Assembly (NCBI GenBank): GCA_943788145.1
Contig: CALSPD010000026.1
Coordinates: 1-60,003 of the forward strand
DNA: 60,003 bases
DNA from: an uncultured Flavobacteriales bacterium
GTDB lineage: Bacteria > Bacteroidota > Bacteroidia > Flavobacteriales_G > Salibacteraceae
Direction: 5' to 3'
Each line of letters begins with the position of its first letter. Within the stretch, counting starts at the first letter, position 1. Shown piece by piece: positions 1 to 9,113 of this stretch. The notes below the pieces were generated by a model. The model was not told the DNA's origin. It saw nothing but the letters and a program-made list of their open reading frames with translations, and searched no databases. The translations under genes were made by a program, and so were the position numbers.

Positions 1-2
1 GC

Positions 3-563
3 AATTTAAAATACACAACGCTTTGCGCTGTCACTGGAATGGCCGCTTCTCAATTTTGCCCCAAAGATTCGGTCGAAATACCCACGGAGGCTAAGCACCC
101 AAGTTTATGCGAAAACCACAGCCTTGCCGTGCTTAATGAGCGCAACGAGCGGGTTTTCTATGATTGCGCCAATGGACCGACCCACGATAGTATTTTGTTT
201 AACCTCGATCCCGTGGCTGCATACTTTTACGCGTTCAAACACCCAAATTATAGGCCTTTACCGCCTTTTTCATCCTCTTGCAGCGACAAACAAGATCAGC
301 GCCAATTAGCGGTAATTTATCCTGAAACCGGTTCAGAGATTATTATTCCGAAAAACCTGTCGGGTCAGTTTGAAGAGGTGGTGTTGCAAGCCACACATGT
401 CGATTCCGAAGCAAGTTTGTTTTGGCATGTCGATGACCGATTTGTGGGACAAACCACAGGAAATCACCAACTTTCTGTGCAACTCGAATCGGGCGCGCAT
501 ATCCTCATGATTACCGATGAACACGGCAACACGGAGAAGAGCGCGTTTCAAGTTTACAAGTAA
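3..563 (+). CDS. pbpC: Penicillin-binding protein 1C, C-terminal fragment
   Basis: The frame is open from the left edge, so only the last 186 residues of a longer protein are present. They match the C-terminal part of class A penicillin-binding protein 1C: a short CAVTGMAAS segment, Cys-rich spacer residues, and the closing domain (BiPBP_C type) with YPETGSEIIIPK, LFWHVDDRFVG and HILMITDEHGN. The whole enzyme would polymerise and cross-link peptidoglycan in the periplasm; the glycosyltransferase and transpeptidase domains lie outside the window. The first visible ATG (position 39) is internal, not a start. PBP1C is often encoded next to an alpha-2-macroglobulin gene, which would be upstream and cannot be seen here. 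Confidence 0.85.
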   Translation, partial: NLKYTTLCAVTGMAASQFCPKDSVEIPTEAKHPSLCENHSLAVLNERNERVFYDCANGPTHDSILFNLDPVAAYFYAFKHPNYRPLPPFSSSCSDKQDQRQLAVIYPETGSEIIIPKNLSGQFEEVVLQATHVDSEASLFWHVDDRFVGQTTGNHQLSVQLESGAHILMITDEHGNTEKSAFQVYK

Positions 564-574
564 ACCGCCTTGCC

Positions 575-1318
575 TTAATCCAAGAGAATAGAAGGGGCGT
601 AAATCACCTGTATTACCGTTGATATAGTCGAATACAAAATGAAGGTGAATAGCAGCACTAGCAATGCCGCTCGCGCTGCTTTCGACATTTTTCTGTTTTT
701 CATGCCTAAAATGAGGGCCGTGAAAAAACTAATTAAGGTCATTAGAAAAAAGAGGATGCTTAACGCGGGAAAGCCGAGGGTGGCAATCCAAAATCCCAAA
801 AAGGCCAAGACTCCATAGGCTATGGCAAAGACAAGTGCAATCTTTCCTCCGCGTTTGTATTTACTCGTTACCGTTCGCCCATCGACCGATTCGGGTTCCT
901 TAATTATGTCCTGTTCATCCGAGTATTGAATGACAACTTCAGTACTTCGTAATTCAGCTTTTAAGGCTTGCTTTTTTTCCAAAATTTTCTCTGGAATTGC
1001 GCTTAAGTCAAAAGGATTAAATACACGTTTTGTTGGAAAATCCTCGCATGAAATTTCATCCTTTTCTTCCAACATATCAGGGTTGAGTGGTGTCGATTCT
1101 AGTCCTTCGGCTGGCGTAAATGTTACGTTAGCTATTGCGCTTCGCATAGTGTTTAAATTGACATGAATGCCTTGACGGTATTTCCGTTTTTGTATCCATC
1201 CGTCATTGGCCACGTCTAGACTTGTGCTGCATGAGCTTATCAAGACCATGATCAAGGCGAAAGAAAGGAGCTGAAGAAGTTTTAAACGATTTGTTATCAT
1301 AATGGTTAGTTGATTCAC
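575..1318 (-). CDS. Putative lipoprotein with three C-terminal membrane helices
   Basis: Protein of 247 residues, not recognised. The N-terminus is a lipoprotein signal peptide ending in LISSC with the lipid-modified cysteine at residue 30. The middle (about 35-155) is polar and contains an acidic stretch. The last 90 residues hold three hydrophobic segments (roughly 159-176, 179-205 and 214-238) separated by a basic loop GMKNRKMSK. A lipid anchor combined with an integral helical C-terminus is unusual and implies an inner-membrane protein. It is convergent with pbpC, 11 bp away. A second in-frame ATG six codons downstream is an equally good start. Confidence 0.6.
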   Translation of the reverse strand: MNQLTIMITNRLKLLQLLSFALIMVLISSCSTSLDVANDGWIQKRKYRQGIHVNLNTMRSAIANVTFTPAEGLESTPLNPDMLEEKDEISCEDFPTKRVFNPFDLSAIPEKILEKKQALKAELRSTEVVIQYSDEQDIIKEPESVDGRTVTSKYKRGGKIALVFAIAYGVLAFLGFWIATLGFPALSILFFLMTLISFFTALILGMKNRKMSKAARAALLVLLFTFILYSTISTVIQVIYAPSILLD

Positions 1319-1394
1319 AGGGGTTTACAAGCTTAAAGAAAACCATCCTATCCATTGCTATGTAAATTTAAATTGTGTGTGGCTGGCGCTTATT

Positions 1395-1402
1395 TACCTT
1401 CG
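1395..1402 (+). promoter_or_regulatory. Bacteroidota -7 box for the saccharopine dehydrogenase gene
   Basis: TACCTTCG fits the Bacteroidota sigma-ABfr -7 consensus TAnnTTTG with one change. A TTG at 1373-1375 lies 19 bases upstream, at the expected -33 spacing. The box ends only six bases before the ATG at 1409, so the leader would be very short or absent. Confidence 0.5.
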
Positions 1403-1408
1403 CCCGCA

Positions 1409-2767
1409 ATGGAAAAAGGAAGTAAAAACATCTTGGTTTTTGGCGCTGGTATGAGTGCGTCTGTATTGATCGAATATTTGGCTGAACAGGCGCCAACCCA
1501 AGACTGGCAGGTGCGTGTGGGCGATCGAGATTTGGCCTTAGCCCAACAAAAAGTTGGCGGTCGAAATCGACTGGAGGCTTTTCAATTTGATGTGAACGAT
1601 GACATGCAGCGGCTCAACGAAATTTCGAAAGCCGATTTGGTTATTTCCATGCTTCCGGCCCATATGCACATTGAAGTGGCCAAGCAATGTATTGCACTTG
1701 GAAAACACATGGTCACGGCATCCTACATTTCGAAGGAAATGGAAGCCTTGGATGCAAAAGCGAAAGAAGCAGATGTTGTCATTATGAACGAAGTGGGTGT
1801 TGATCCAGGCATCGACCACATGAGCGCCATGCGGGTGTTGGACGAGATAAGAGCGCAAGGCGGCAAAATGCTTCAATTCGAAACATTTACGGGAGGTTTG
1901 CCGGCACCAAAAAGTGACGATAATCCATGGCATTATAAGTTTGCGTGGAACCCTCGGAATGTAGTGTTGGCTGGTTCTGGCGGTGCCGTAAAATTCAAGC
2001 AAGAAGGGCAGTATAAGTACATTCCCTACCATCAACTTTTTCGCAGAACCGAATACATCAATATCCCAGATTATGGCCGTTTTGAAGGTTATGCCAACCG
2101 CGATTCACTCAAATATCGAGAGGTTTATGGCTTAAAGGATATTCCAACGATTTATCGAGGAACGCTGCGAGGAAAGGGCTTTTGCAAAGCTTGGGATGTG
2201 TTTGTCAAACTTGGAGTCACAGACGATTCCTATGTTATGGAAGACTCTGAGAACTTGACCTACCGCCAGTTTCTGAACGCCTTCTTGGCTTATAATCCCC
2301 ACGATTCGGTAGAGCTAAAGCTAATGCACTATTTGAAAATCGATCAGGACAACGACATCATGGAAAAAATGGAAAGCCTCGACCTGTTTTCGAATAAAGT
2401 GGTTGGCATAAAAAACGCCACTCCAGCGCAGATTCTGCAACACATTCTTGAACAAAAATGGACGCTGAAAGAAGATGATTTAGACATGATCGTTATGTAT
2501 CATTTGTTTGGCTATGAACTCAATGGCAAGCGCATGCAACGCGAGATTTTTATGGTGTTGGAAGGCGATGATCGGGTGCATACTGCCATGGCTAAAACCG
2601 TTGGTCTTCCTGTTGCCATTGCCGCCCGAATGATTTTAAATGGCGTCATTTCCACTCCCGGTGTTCATATGCCTATTTCCAAAGAAGTGTATGAACCTGT
2701 GTTGGACGAATTGGCCCAATACGGTATTGTGTTTACCGAACGAGAAGGAACCTATCAGGGATATTAG
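1409..2767 (+). CDS. Saccharopine dehydrogenase family protein (Lys9-like)
   Basis: A 452-residue protein when started at ATG 1409, which puts the nucleotide-binding motif NILVFGAGMSA near the N-terminus. An upstream extension is open but lacks support and would cover the promoter. The order is an N-terminal Rossmann domain (about 1-125), then the saccharopine dehydrogenase C-terminal domain with the signatures NEVGVDPGIDHMSAM and FTGGLPAPKSDDNPW. Family members interconvert saccharopine with glutamate and 2-aminoadipate semialdehyde using NAD(P). Single genes of this type are common in Bacteroidota; whether the physiological role is lysine catabolism cannot be read from this sequence. It has its own promoter and no operon partner. 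Confidence 0.85.
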   Translation: MEKGSKNILVFGAGMSASVLIEYLAEQAPTQDWQVRVGDRDLALAQQKVGGRNRLEAFQFDVNDDMQRLNEISKADLVISMLPAHMHIEVAKQCIALGKHMVTASYISKEMEALDAKAKEADVVIMNEVGVDPGIDHMSAMRVLDEIRAQGGKMLQFETFTGGLPAPKSDDNPWHYKFAWNPRNVVLAGSGGAVKFKQEGQYKYIPYHQLFRRTEYINIPDYGRFEGYANRDSLKYREVYGLKDIPTIYRGTLRGKGFCKAWDVFVKLGVTDDSYVMEDSENLTYRQFLNAFLAYNPHDSVELKLMHYLKIDQDNDIMEKMESLDLFSNKVVGIKNATPAQILQHILEQKWTLKEDDLDMIVMYHLFGYELNGKRMQREIFMVLEGDDRVHTAMAKTVGLPVAIAARMILNGVISTPGVHMPISKEVYEPVLDELAQYGIVFTEREGTYQGY

Positions 2768-2824
2768 ATTAGCTAATTAAAGAAAAAGCGCTTAACGCGT
2801 AGAATTACTTTATACTCCGCAGGC

Positions 2825-3115
2825 ATGCTCGACATTCCGCTGAACTTATTTATTCCCAACTCCTTCACACCGAATGGCGATGGCCTCAACGACTCGTGGA
2901 TACCGCTCGGTTACGGTTTCGAAACCTTGGATTACACCATTTTCGACCGCTGGGGAAACGAAGTCTATCAATGCAATCGCCCCAACTGCTTTGAGTGGAA
3001 CGGCAGCAGCCACGGCACGCTTTTACCCACGGCTACGTATAGCTATTTGCTCATCGTCAAGCCAATAAATCAGCGGGAGCAGCAAGTTCGTGGACAAGTG
3101 ACGCTGGTGCGGTAG
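2825..3115 (+). CDS. Orphan gliding-motility (T9SS type B) C-terminal domain
   Basis: This 96-residue frame is almost exactly one T9SS type B sorting domain (CHU_C/gliding motility-associated C-terminal). It has FIPNSFTPNGDGLNDSW, the IFDRWGNEVYQ core, an EWNGSSHG turn and the terminal VRGQVTLVR strand. Such domains normally sit at the end of long secreted adhesins and are cleaved on export. Here there is no signal peptide and no upstream module: the frame is closed by a TAA at 2774-2776. It therefore cannot be a normal T9SS substrate and is most likely the remnant of a deleted or recombined gene. The period-8 repeat array begins nine bases after its stop. Confidence 0.65.
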   Translation: MLDIPLNLFIPNSFTPNGDGLNDSWIPLGYGFETLDYTIFDRWGNEVYQCNRPNCFEWNGSSHGTLLPTATYSYLLIVKPINQREQQVRGQVTLVR

Positions 3116-3123
3116 GGGGTATC

Positions 3124-3203
3124 ATTGACTCATTACGGCATTATCCCATTGATTAATTGACTAATTATCCAATTGTCTCATTACCTAATTTTCTAATTCC
3201 TCA
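3124..3203. repeat. Degenerate octamer (period-8) tandem array
   Basis: Ten consecutive units start with ATT at 3124, 3132, 3140, 3148, 3156, 3164, 3172, 3180, 3188 and 3196. Nine are exactly 8 bases and the last is 7. A loose consensus is ATTNNCTA, for example ATTGACTC, ATTATCCC, ATTGACTA, ATTACCTA and ATTTTCTA. The array fills the space between the orphan sorting domain and the stop codon of the convergent spermidine-synthase-like gene. No function is known to me. Confidence 0.75.
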
Positions 3204-4667
3204 TTCCCTTAGCAACCAATTCGCAGGCGCGAAATCATCTGTTAGCAAGCGCGCGTTTTCAAAGTCAACTGAGCGGAGTTGATCAAGCATGTTTTGAATG
3301 GTCGAATCGCTATTCGTAAAACTGGGTTCATACGCTGATTTTAGAGCAACAACCATGTTGTTTTTCATATGGGATTTGGTACCGTCTTCCACTTCAAAAA
3401 CCAAAACACGGTCGAAAACCGAAGCGGCAGTGCGCACCTGACTTTTCAGAAAAGCCGAATGATCGCCTTCGGCATTTCCAAGCACATTGAGGATCAACAC
3501 GCCATTTTCCGAAAGGTGATTATAATGCAATTGATAACATTCTGTCGTGGTCATTTGAAAGGGAACTTCTAGCGGAGATGTAAATACATCGCTGATAATG
3601 ACATCGTAAGTTTGATCAGTCGAACTCAAGAAAGTCCGGGCGTCCTCGTGGAAGATCTGCGTATTTTCTCTAGGGTTGAAGTTGAAAAAAGCCATACTGA
3701 GTTCGGTAAGCTTTGGGTCGATTTCAACCACATCAAGGTCTCGATTTGGCCAAAGGTGTTGATACAGCTTCGGGAAGGTATAAGCGCCCGCACCCAGCAT
3801 GAGCGTTCGTTCGAAATTGGGGTGAAAATGATCGGCAAGTCGGAAATAATCTGAATAGGGATAGAGCTGTGCCACGATGGGGTCGTCAACCCACATACCC
3901 GAATTTACATGACCGTTTAAGGATAAATAGCGAGTCGGTCGGCCTTGCGCAATGGCATCCAATATCCAGATGCGGTTGTAATGGGAGTCGAAATCCAAAT
4001 ACGGTCTGGGATAGAAGGAAAAGGCAATATTGCTTGCCAACACCAGCAAAGCTATGATGGTTACGGTTTTTTGCTTTTGGAGCGCTCCATTCCAAATAGA
4101 AAATGCGATCAAAAGGGCAGCTAAAATCCAAAGTATGTGCGTGGTTCCAAAAGTTGGAATCAGCACAGTTGCACTGAGAAATGTGCCCAGAATACTACCC
4201 AAGGTCGAGGTGGCATAAAACCGCCCAGCCAGTTTCCCAGATTCGGTCACAGAGGTGAGTGCAAGCCGCAAGGCATAAGGAAAGAAAGCGGCAAGAAAGA
4301 AGGAAGGAAGGCCAAAAAGAATGAACGAAGCCGAAGTAGATTTCACCAAAAGCGGTAAATGCACGCTTCCAAGCAGCGTCAAGAATTGATTTTTCCCAAG
4401 ATTCATCAATCCGATACACAGCGCGGCCAATAACATAAATCGGCCAATTTCATGTTGGTTCGCATTTCGATCGGCTCGGCTACCTCCAAAGGAATAACCC
4501 AAAGACATGGCGAGTAAAATCACACCAATGATACTGACCCAAACGTAGGTTGATGTTCCCATGAACGGTGCGAGCACCCGCGAACCAATGATTTCAAAAG
4601 CCATGACAACAAATCCGCATACAAACACGGTGGGCAACAGCATATTTGGACTCGAAAGCTTGGTCAT
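3201..4667 (-). CDS. Membrane-anchored spermidine synthase-like protein
   Basis: A 488-residue fusion. The first ~215 residues are strongly hydrophobic with about six to seven helices, like the MFS-type membrane part of fused spermidine synthases. The rest is a SpeE-type methyltransferase fold: LMLGAGAYTFPK (cofactor loop), DVVEIDPKLTELS, EDARTFL and YDVIISDVFTSP. Soluble SpeE transfers aminopropyl groups from decarboxylated SAM to putrescine. Substrate specificity of membrane-fused members is poorly established, so polyamine synthesis is only an inference. It is single and divergent from ffh, with the two starts about 120 bp apart. The stop overlaps the octamer array. Confidence 0.8.
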   Translation of the reverse strand: MTKLSSPNMLLPTVFVCGFVVMAFEIIGSRVLAPFMGTSTYVWVSIIGVILLAMSLGYSFGGSRADRNANQHEIGRFMLLAALCIGLMNLGKNQFLTLLGSVHLPLLVKSTSASFILFGLPSFFLAAFFPYALRLALTSVTESGKLAGRFYATSTLGSILGTFLSATVLIPTFGTTHILWILAALLIAFSIWNGALQKQKTVTIIALLVLASNIAFSFYPRPYLDFDSHYNRIWILDAIAQGRPTRYLSLNGHVNSGMWVDDPIVAQLYPYSDYFRLADHFHPNFERTLMLGAGAYTFPKLYQHLWPNRDLDVVEIDPKLTELSMAFFNFNPRENTQIFHEDARTFLSSTDQTYDVIISDVFTSPLEVPFQMTTTECYQLHYNHLSENGVLILNVLGNAEGDHSAFLKSQVRTAASVFDRVLVFEVEDGTKSHMKNNMVVALKSAYEPSFTNSDSTIQNMLDQLRSVDFENARLLTDDFAPANWLLRE

Positions 4668-4754
4668 AGGTTCAAAGTTAATCGGGTGTCAATCAAATTG
4701 TACTTTCCTAGCAAGATTCACGCTTCAATATTCGCGATTCGGTTTTGTGAAAAC

Positions 4755-4762
4755 TACATTTG
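4755..4762 (+). promoter_or_regulatory. -7 box upstream of ffh
   Basis: TACATTTG is a perfect TAnnTTTG box. A small hairpin (CTCTT, loop TAAA, AAGAG) lies in the leader just after the inferred transcription start and before the ATG at 4788. Confidence 0.55.
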
Positions 4763-4787
4763 CCAACCTCTTTAAAAAGAGCAAAGC

Positions 4788-6134
4788 ATGTTTGAAAGTT
4801 TATCAGAAAAGTTAGAGCGTTCGTTTAAAATGCTCAAAGGTCAAGGCCAGATCACCGAGATTAACGTGGCCGAGACGATGAAAGAAATTAGGCGTTCGCT
4901 ACTCGATGCAGACGTTAATTATGAAATAGCCAAGGACTTTACCGAGACGGTTAAGCAAAAAGCGCTGGGCGCAAATGTGCTGACGGTCGTTTCTCCAGGG
5001 CAATTGTTGGTGAAAATAACGCGAGACGAGCTTGCCAACTTAATGGGTGGCGAATCGGAAGAAATTAGCTTGAGTGGAAAGCCTGCTGTCATTTTGATGG
5101 CCGGACTTCAAGGTTCGGGTAAAACGACTCACTCGGGAAAGCTGGCGCGATTCTTAAAATCGAAGCGAGGCCGAAGCGTTTTACTTGTAGCCTGTGACGT
5201 TTATCGTCCAGCGGCCATCGATCAGTTGGAAGTTGTGGGCAAACAGGTTGGAGTGGAAGTGTTTACCGAACGCGGCAACAACAACCCAGTTGACATCGCC
5301 AAAAAAGGCGTGGAATACGCCAGAAGCAAAGGGCTAAATACGGTAATCGTTGATACGGCCGGTCGATTGGCTGTGGACGTGGAGATGATGAATGAAATTG
5401 AGGCCATCAAAAAGGCCATCAATCCTTCCGAAACGCTCTTTGTAGTCGATTCCATGACCGGACAGGATGCGGTCAATACGGCAAAAGCTTTTAATGAACG
5501 CATCAATTTTGATGGGGTTATACTCACCAAACTTGATGGTGATACCCGTGGTGGAGCCGCATTGAGTATTCGTGCTGTGGTCGAGAAGCCCATAAAGTTT
5601 GTCGGTCTAGGAGAGAAAATGGATGCGCTTGATGTGTTCCATCCAAGCCGAATGGCCGATCGAATTCTGGGCATGGGCGACATAGTTTCCTTGGTTGAAA
5701 AAGCACAGGAGCAATACGATGAAGAAGAAGCCAAGCGACTTCAGAAGAAAATTGCCAAAAACAAATTTGACTTCAACGACTTCTTAGGGCAGATTCAGCA
5801 GATTAAAAAAATGGGTAATGTCAAAGATTTGATGGGCATGATTCCCGGCATGGGAAAGGCGATCAAAGACGTAGATATCGATGACGATGCTTTCAAAGGC
5901 ATCGAAGCCATCATTCAATCGATGACGACTTTTGAACGCGAAAATCCAACGGTCATTAATGGATCGCGTAGGCAGCGTATCGCTAAAGGAAGCGGAACGA
6001 CCGTAAATGATGTGAACAAGCTCTTGAAGCAATTTGAAGACATGCGAAAAATGATGCGCATGTTTGGCGATAAAAACAAAATGTCGCAAATGATGAAGTC
6101 GATGAAAAATGCTCCGGGAGCACCAAGAAGGTAG
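4788..6134 (+). CDS. ffh: Signal recognition particle GTPase Ffh
   Basis: A 448-residue SRP54-family protein of normal length. The N-terminal four-helix domain (1-~90) precedes the GTPase domain: P-loop GLQGSGKTT at 106-114, [11 protein letters not shown] near 137, DTAGR at 189-193 and TKLDGD at 247-252. The methionine-rich M domain from about 295 carries the GMIPGM and [11 protein letters not shown] signal-sequence/RNA-binding motifs, and the tail has clustered Met residues. It binds 4.5S RNA and signal sequences on nascent chains and docks at FtsY at the inner membrane. It is followed five bases later by folD, so the two are probably cotranscribed. Confidence 0.97.
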   Translation: MFESLSEKLERSFKMLKGQGQITEINVAETMKEIRRSLLDADVNYEIAKDFTETVKQKALGANVLTVVSPGQLLVKITRDELANLMGGESEEISLSGKPAVILMAGLQGSGKTTHSGKLARFLKSKRGRSVLLVACDVYRPAAIDQLEVVGKQVGVEVFTERGNNNPVDIAKKGVEYARSKGLNTVIVDTAGRLAVDVEMMNEIEAIKKAINPSETLFVVDSMTGQDAVNTAKAFNERINFDGVILTKLDGDTRGGAALSIRAVVEKPIKFVGLGEKMDALDVFHPSRMADRILGMGDIVSLVEKAQEQYDEEEAKRLQKKIAKNKFDFNDFLGQIQQIKKMGNVKDLMGMIPGMGKAIKDVDIDDDAFKGIEAIIQSMTTFERENPTVINGSRRQRIAKGSGTTVNDVNKLLKQFEDMRKMMRMFGDKNKMSQMMKSMKNAPGAPRR

Positions 6135-6139
6135 ATCAT

Positions 6140-7015
6140 ATGAAATTGATGGACGGAAAGGCGATCGCCAAACAATTGAGAGAAGAATTGGCAGTGGAAG
6201 TAACTGAAATGGTTGCCCAAGGTCATCGTCCGCCTCATCTGGCCGTTATTTTGGTTGGCAACAATGCAGCGAGTGAAACCTATGTAAACGCAAAGGTTAA
6301 AGCCTGTAAAGACATCGGTTTTGAATCATCATTGATTCAGTTTCCTCCAGAGATTACGCAAGAAATGCTTTTACATGCCATTGATGATCTCAACGAAAAC
6401 GAAGATTTAGATGGGTTTATCGTTCAGCTGCCGCTACCCAATCACATCGATGATAAAACGGTGATTGAACGTATTTTACCATCAAAAGACGTGGATGGTT
6501 TTCATCCGATCAATGTGGGTAAAATGTCTTTAGGATTAGATTGTTTCATTTCCGCCACTCCAGGTGGAATTGTTGAACTGTTGAAACGCTATAAAATTGA
6601 AACGGAAGGCAAACATTGTGTTGTGCTAGGTAGAAGTAACATCGTTGGCGGTCCAATGGCCATGTTGATGCGTAGGAATACTTACCCGGGAAATTGCACG
6701 GTGACCGTGGCGCATTCGCGCACTAAGAATTTGAAAGAGATTTGCTTGCAAGCCGATATTTTGGTGGCAGCGATTGGTAAGCCAGAATTTGTAACAGCCG
6801 ACATGGTGAAAGAAGGAGCTGTAGTGGTTGATGTAGGCATCAATCGAGTGGATGACGCAACACGTGAGCGAGGTTATCGACTTACAGGAGATGTCGATTT
6901 TAAAGGAGTTGCTGAAAAGTGCAGCTACATTACGCCAGTTCCTGGTGGGGTAGGTCCAATGACCATTGCTTATTTGCTGAACAACACCATGATTGCAGCC
7001 CGAAAAAGGAAATAA
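6140..7015 (+). CDS. folD: Methylenetetrahydrofolate dehydrogenase/cyclohydrolase FolD
   Basis: A 291-residue bifunctional enzyme that oxidises 5,10-methylene-THF and hydrolyses the methenyl form to 10-formyl-THF, supplying one-carbon units in the cytosol. Signatures are [14 protein letters not shown] (catalytic Tyr/Lys region), [14 protein letters not shown], the NADP loop [14 protein letters not shown] and the C-terminal [13 protein letters not shown]. The length is normal and complete. The stop TAA shares its last base with the ATG of the M48 peptidase gene, so translation is probably coupled. Confidence 0.97.
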   Translation: MKLMDGKAIAKQLREELAVEVTEMVAQGHRPPHLAVILVGNNAASETYVNAKVKACKDIGFESSLIQFPPEITQEMLLHAIDDLNENEDLDGFIVQLPLPNHIDDKTVIERILPSKDVDGFHPINVGKMSLGLDCFISATPGGIVELLKRYKIETEGKHCVVLGRSNIVGGPMAMLMRRNTYPGNCTVTVAHSRTKNLKEICLQADILVAAIGKPEFVTADMVKEGAVVVDVGINRVDDATRERGYRLTGDVDFKGVAEKCSYITPVPGGVGPMTIAYLLNNTMIAARKRK

Positions 7016-8475
7016 TGAGTAAGCTGAAAAGAATACATATTTACGTATTGGCATTGACTGCCTGCCTGATTTCTCCTCAGTTGATGCAGGCTCAAATTGA
7101 TAACAACTACGTTCCTTTTCATGCTGCTGATGGATTATTACCTAAGTCATTGTATGATTTTAATCTTGAAGGCATAGTGCAGCAGATTAAAGGTGGCGAT
7201 CAATTGGAAGCGGAAAAGCTCAAACGACTCGCAACCGATATTTACTATTTCAAAAAAGAATATGCCGAGGGTGGAAATTTCTATCTGAAAAACGAATTAA
7301 CGGACTACGTTCAAAGCATTGGTGACGAAATTCTCGTGAGCATTCCTGCCAATAAGAATAATTTTAAGTTCTACTTGAGTCGATCGATGGAAGTCAATGC
7401 TTTTTGCATGGCCGATGGCACCGTAATCATCAATTTAGGTTTAATCGCTTCCCTTGATAATGAGTCGCAGCTGGCGTTTATCATGGCCCACGAAATTTCG
7501 CATTATTTAAAGCAACACTCGGTTAACGACTTAAAACGAACTGCGGACGCAGTCACGTATGACAATGTAAATCAAAACTCAAATCGAGCGGTATTCAGGC
7601 GGCTTCAGTTTTCTCGGGATTCAGAATTTGATGCGGATGGCTTTGCTATTAACCTGCTGGCAACAACAAATTTTGACGCTATGGAGTGCATTACAGCACT
7701 TGAAAAACTGAAAGTGTCCGATACCTTAGTGGACAGTGATCCGCAACAGGTTTTATTAAACAAGTATTTCAAATCAGAATATTGCGATTTCGACACATCG
7801 TGGACTTCAGAGAAAGCCATCGCTGCCATTCATGATCGAGCCGCTGTTACAAGCGAGTCAAACCTAATGACGCAAGATTTTGGCGATTTACTGAGCACGC
7901 ACCCAGAAATCGAAAAACGTCAATATGCCTTGAAGGAAATCATGTCCAATTTTGACTATTCAGACATTGAAAAGGTGGAAAAGTTTGAGCGTAAGGATTT
8001 TCAATATATACAACGAATCGCTCGTTTTGAAATGGTCGAAAACAGTATGCGCGAGTCGTATTATACACACGCACTATACAATGCTGTGCGGTTGTTGGAA
8101 TATTATCCAGATAACATTTACCTGAACACAACCCTATCCAAGTCCCTTTATTGGATCAGCTATTACAAAGAGATCAATAGCGGAAAGTTGGTGGTTCGTC
8201 AACCGGTTACTACCAACGATAAGGCCTTTTTTAGAATCAAAGCCATCATTGAGAAGCTTGATGTAACGGCCGCTAAAAAGCTGTCGTATGGTAATGCGAA
8301 AATCCTATCGGAAGCCTTGAGCTCCAATGAAGTGTCGCTTTTCTACATGGCGCTCAATACCGAACATTATTTAGGCAAGAACGCGTCCTTTACTTATTAC
8401 AATAAATATCTAAAAACCTATCCCGAAGGACGGTTTGTTGAATTCGTTAACAATCGACTTTCTTACATGCAATGA
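7015..8475 (+). CDS. Secreted M48-family zinc metallopeptidase
   Basis: A 486-residue protein started at ATG 7015, which gives a clean signal peptide (about 1-27, ending MQAQ); an upstream extension inside folD is rejected. The zinc motif HEISH is at 159-163 and the downstream ExxxD ligand motif (SEFDAD) at 204-208, as in M48/BepA-type peptidases. The C-terminal half (about 260-486) is helical, with TPR-like content. Related periplasmic M48 enzymes degrade or help assemble outer-membrane proteins. It overlaps folD by one base and the next lipoprotein gene by four, which suggests it works with the following envelope genes. Confidence 0.85.
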   Translation: MSKLKRIHIYVLALTACLISPQLMQAQIDNNYVPFHAADGLLPKSLYDFNLEGIVQQIKGGDQLEAEKLKRLATDIYYFKKEYAEGGNFYLKNELTDYVQSIGDEILVSIPANKNNFKFYLSRSMEVNAFCMADGTVIINLGLIASLDNESQLAFIMAHEISHYLKQHSVNDLKRTADAVTYDNVNQNSNRAVFRRLQFSRDSEFDADGFAINLLATTNFDAMECITALEKLKVSDTLVDSDPQQVLLNKYFKSEYCDFDTSWTSEKAIAAIHDRAAVTSESNLMTQDFGDLLSTHPEIEKRQYALKEIMSNFDYSDIEKVEKFERKDFQYIQRIARFEMVENSMRESYYTHALYNAVRLLEYYPDNIYLNTTLSKSLYWISYYKEINSGKLVVRQPVTTNDKAFFRIKAIIEKLDVTAAKKLSYGNAKILSEALSSNEVSLFYMALNTEHYLGKNASFTYYNKYLKTYPEGRFVEFVNNRLSYMQ

Positions 8476-9113
8476 GGTATTTAAGTGTCATCATATTGCT
8501 TTTCATGCTGTCGGGTTGTAGCAGGTACATTCGAATCGAGCGGAGCGAACGGTTTGTAAGCCGCCAAGGCATCAAACAAAAAATCATCTGTATCGATCCA
8601 CAAGTGCGCTTGATGGGATATACTCAAAACGATTCGGAGGAAGAAGCTGAATTGGAAAATTGGTTTCGAGATGAGTTGAATTATAGCGCTTCAAAAAACC
8701 AGGTTGATTTGGAAATCGTGCGGTTAACTCCGGAGTCAACGACCAGTTATTACGAGGATTTATTGAGTTTGAAAAAGGAGTTTTTGCAGGCGAACAACCT
8801 TCAAAACACGCCCTTGAATTTTAGCAATCAAAATGGATATAACACCATTACAAAAAGTGTTTTTGTGTATCCACCGTTGATCGCACACGATTTCACAGAT
8901 TTATCCAAGAAATATGGAACGCCTTATTTTTCCTATATCGGAATTTACAAGCAACCGGGTCGAATTCTGTATTATCATCTGATTGTAAATACCAATACAG
9001 CCGAAACCGTTTATCGCGAGTTAAAGAGCATTTCAAAAGGATCGCTAAAGAAAAAGATGATTTCACAAATGGTTTATGATAGCATGGCCATGTTAAAGGA
9101 AGAATTGAAATGA
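8472..9113 (+). CDS. Putative lipoprotein, function unknown
   Basis: A 213-residue protein with a short lipoprotein signal (FMLSGC, acylated Cys16). No family is recognised. The mature part is mixed alpha/beta, with no obvious catalytic motif and a basic, helical C-terminus. The ATGA overlap with the M48 peptidase gene upstream and an ATGA overlap downstream indicate coupled translation. A role alongside the peptidase in the envelope is inferred from context only. Confidence 0.65.
   Translation: MRYLSVIILLFMLSGCSRYIRIERSERFVSRQGIKQKIICIDPQVRLMGYTQNDSEEEAELENWFRDELNYSASKNQVDLEIVRLTPESTTSYYEDLLSLKKEFLQANNLQNTPLNFSNQNGYNTITKSVFVYPPLIAHDFTDLSKKYGTPYFSYIGIYKQPGRILYYHLIVNTNTAETVYRELKSISKGSLKKKMISQMVYDSMAMLKEELK

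Noticed and set aside
1538..2035. Minus-strand open frame of 165 codons inside the saccharopine dehydrogenase gene.
   Set aside because: Its translation is Cys/His-rich shadow sequence with no recognisable domain; the plus strand has clear conserved motifs.
5222..5734. Minus-strand open frame of 170 codons inside ffh.
   Set aside because: It is the reverse frame of the Ffh GTPase domain, with low-complexity Ser/Pro composition and no domain. The plus-strand protein is certain.
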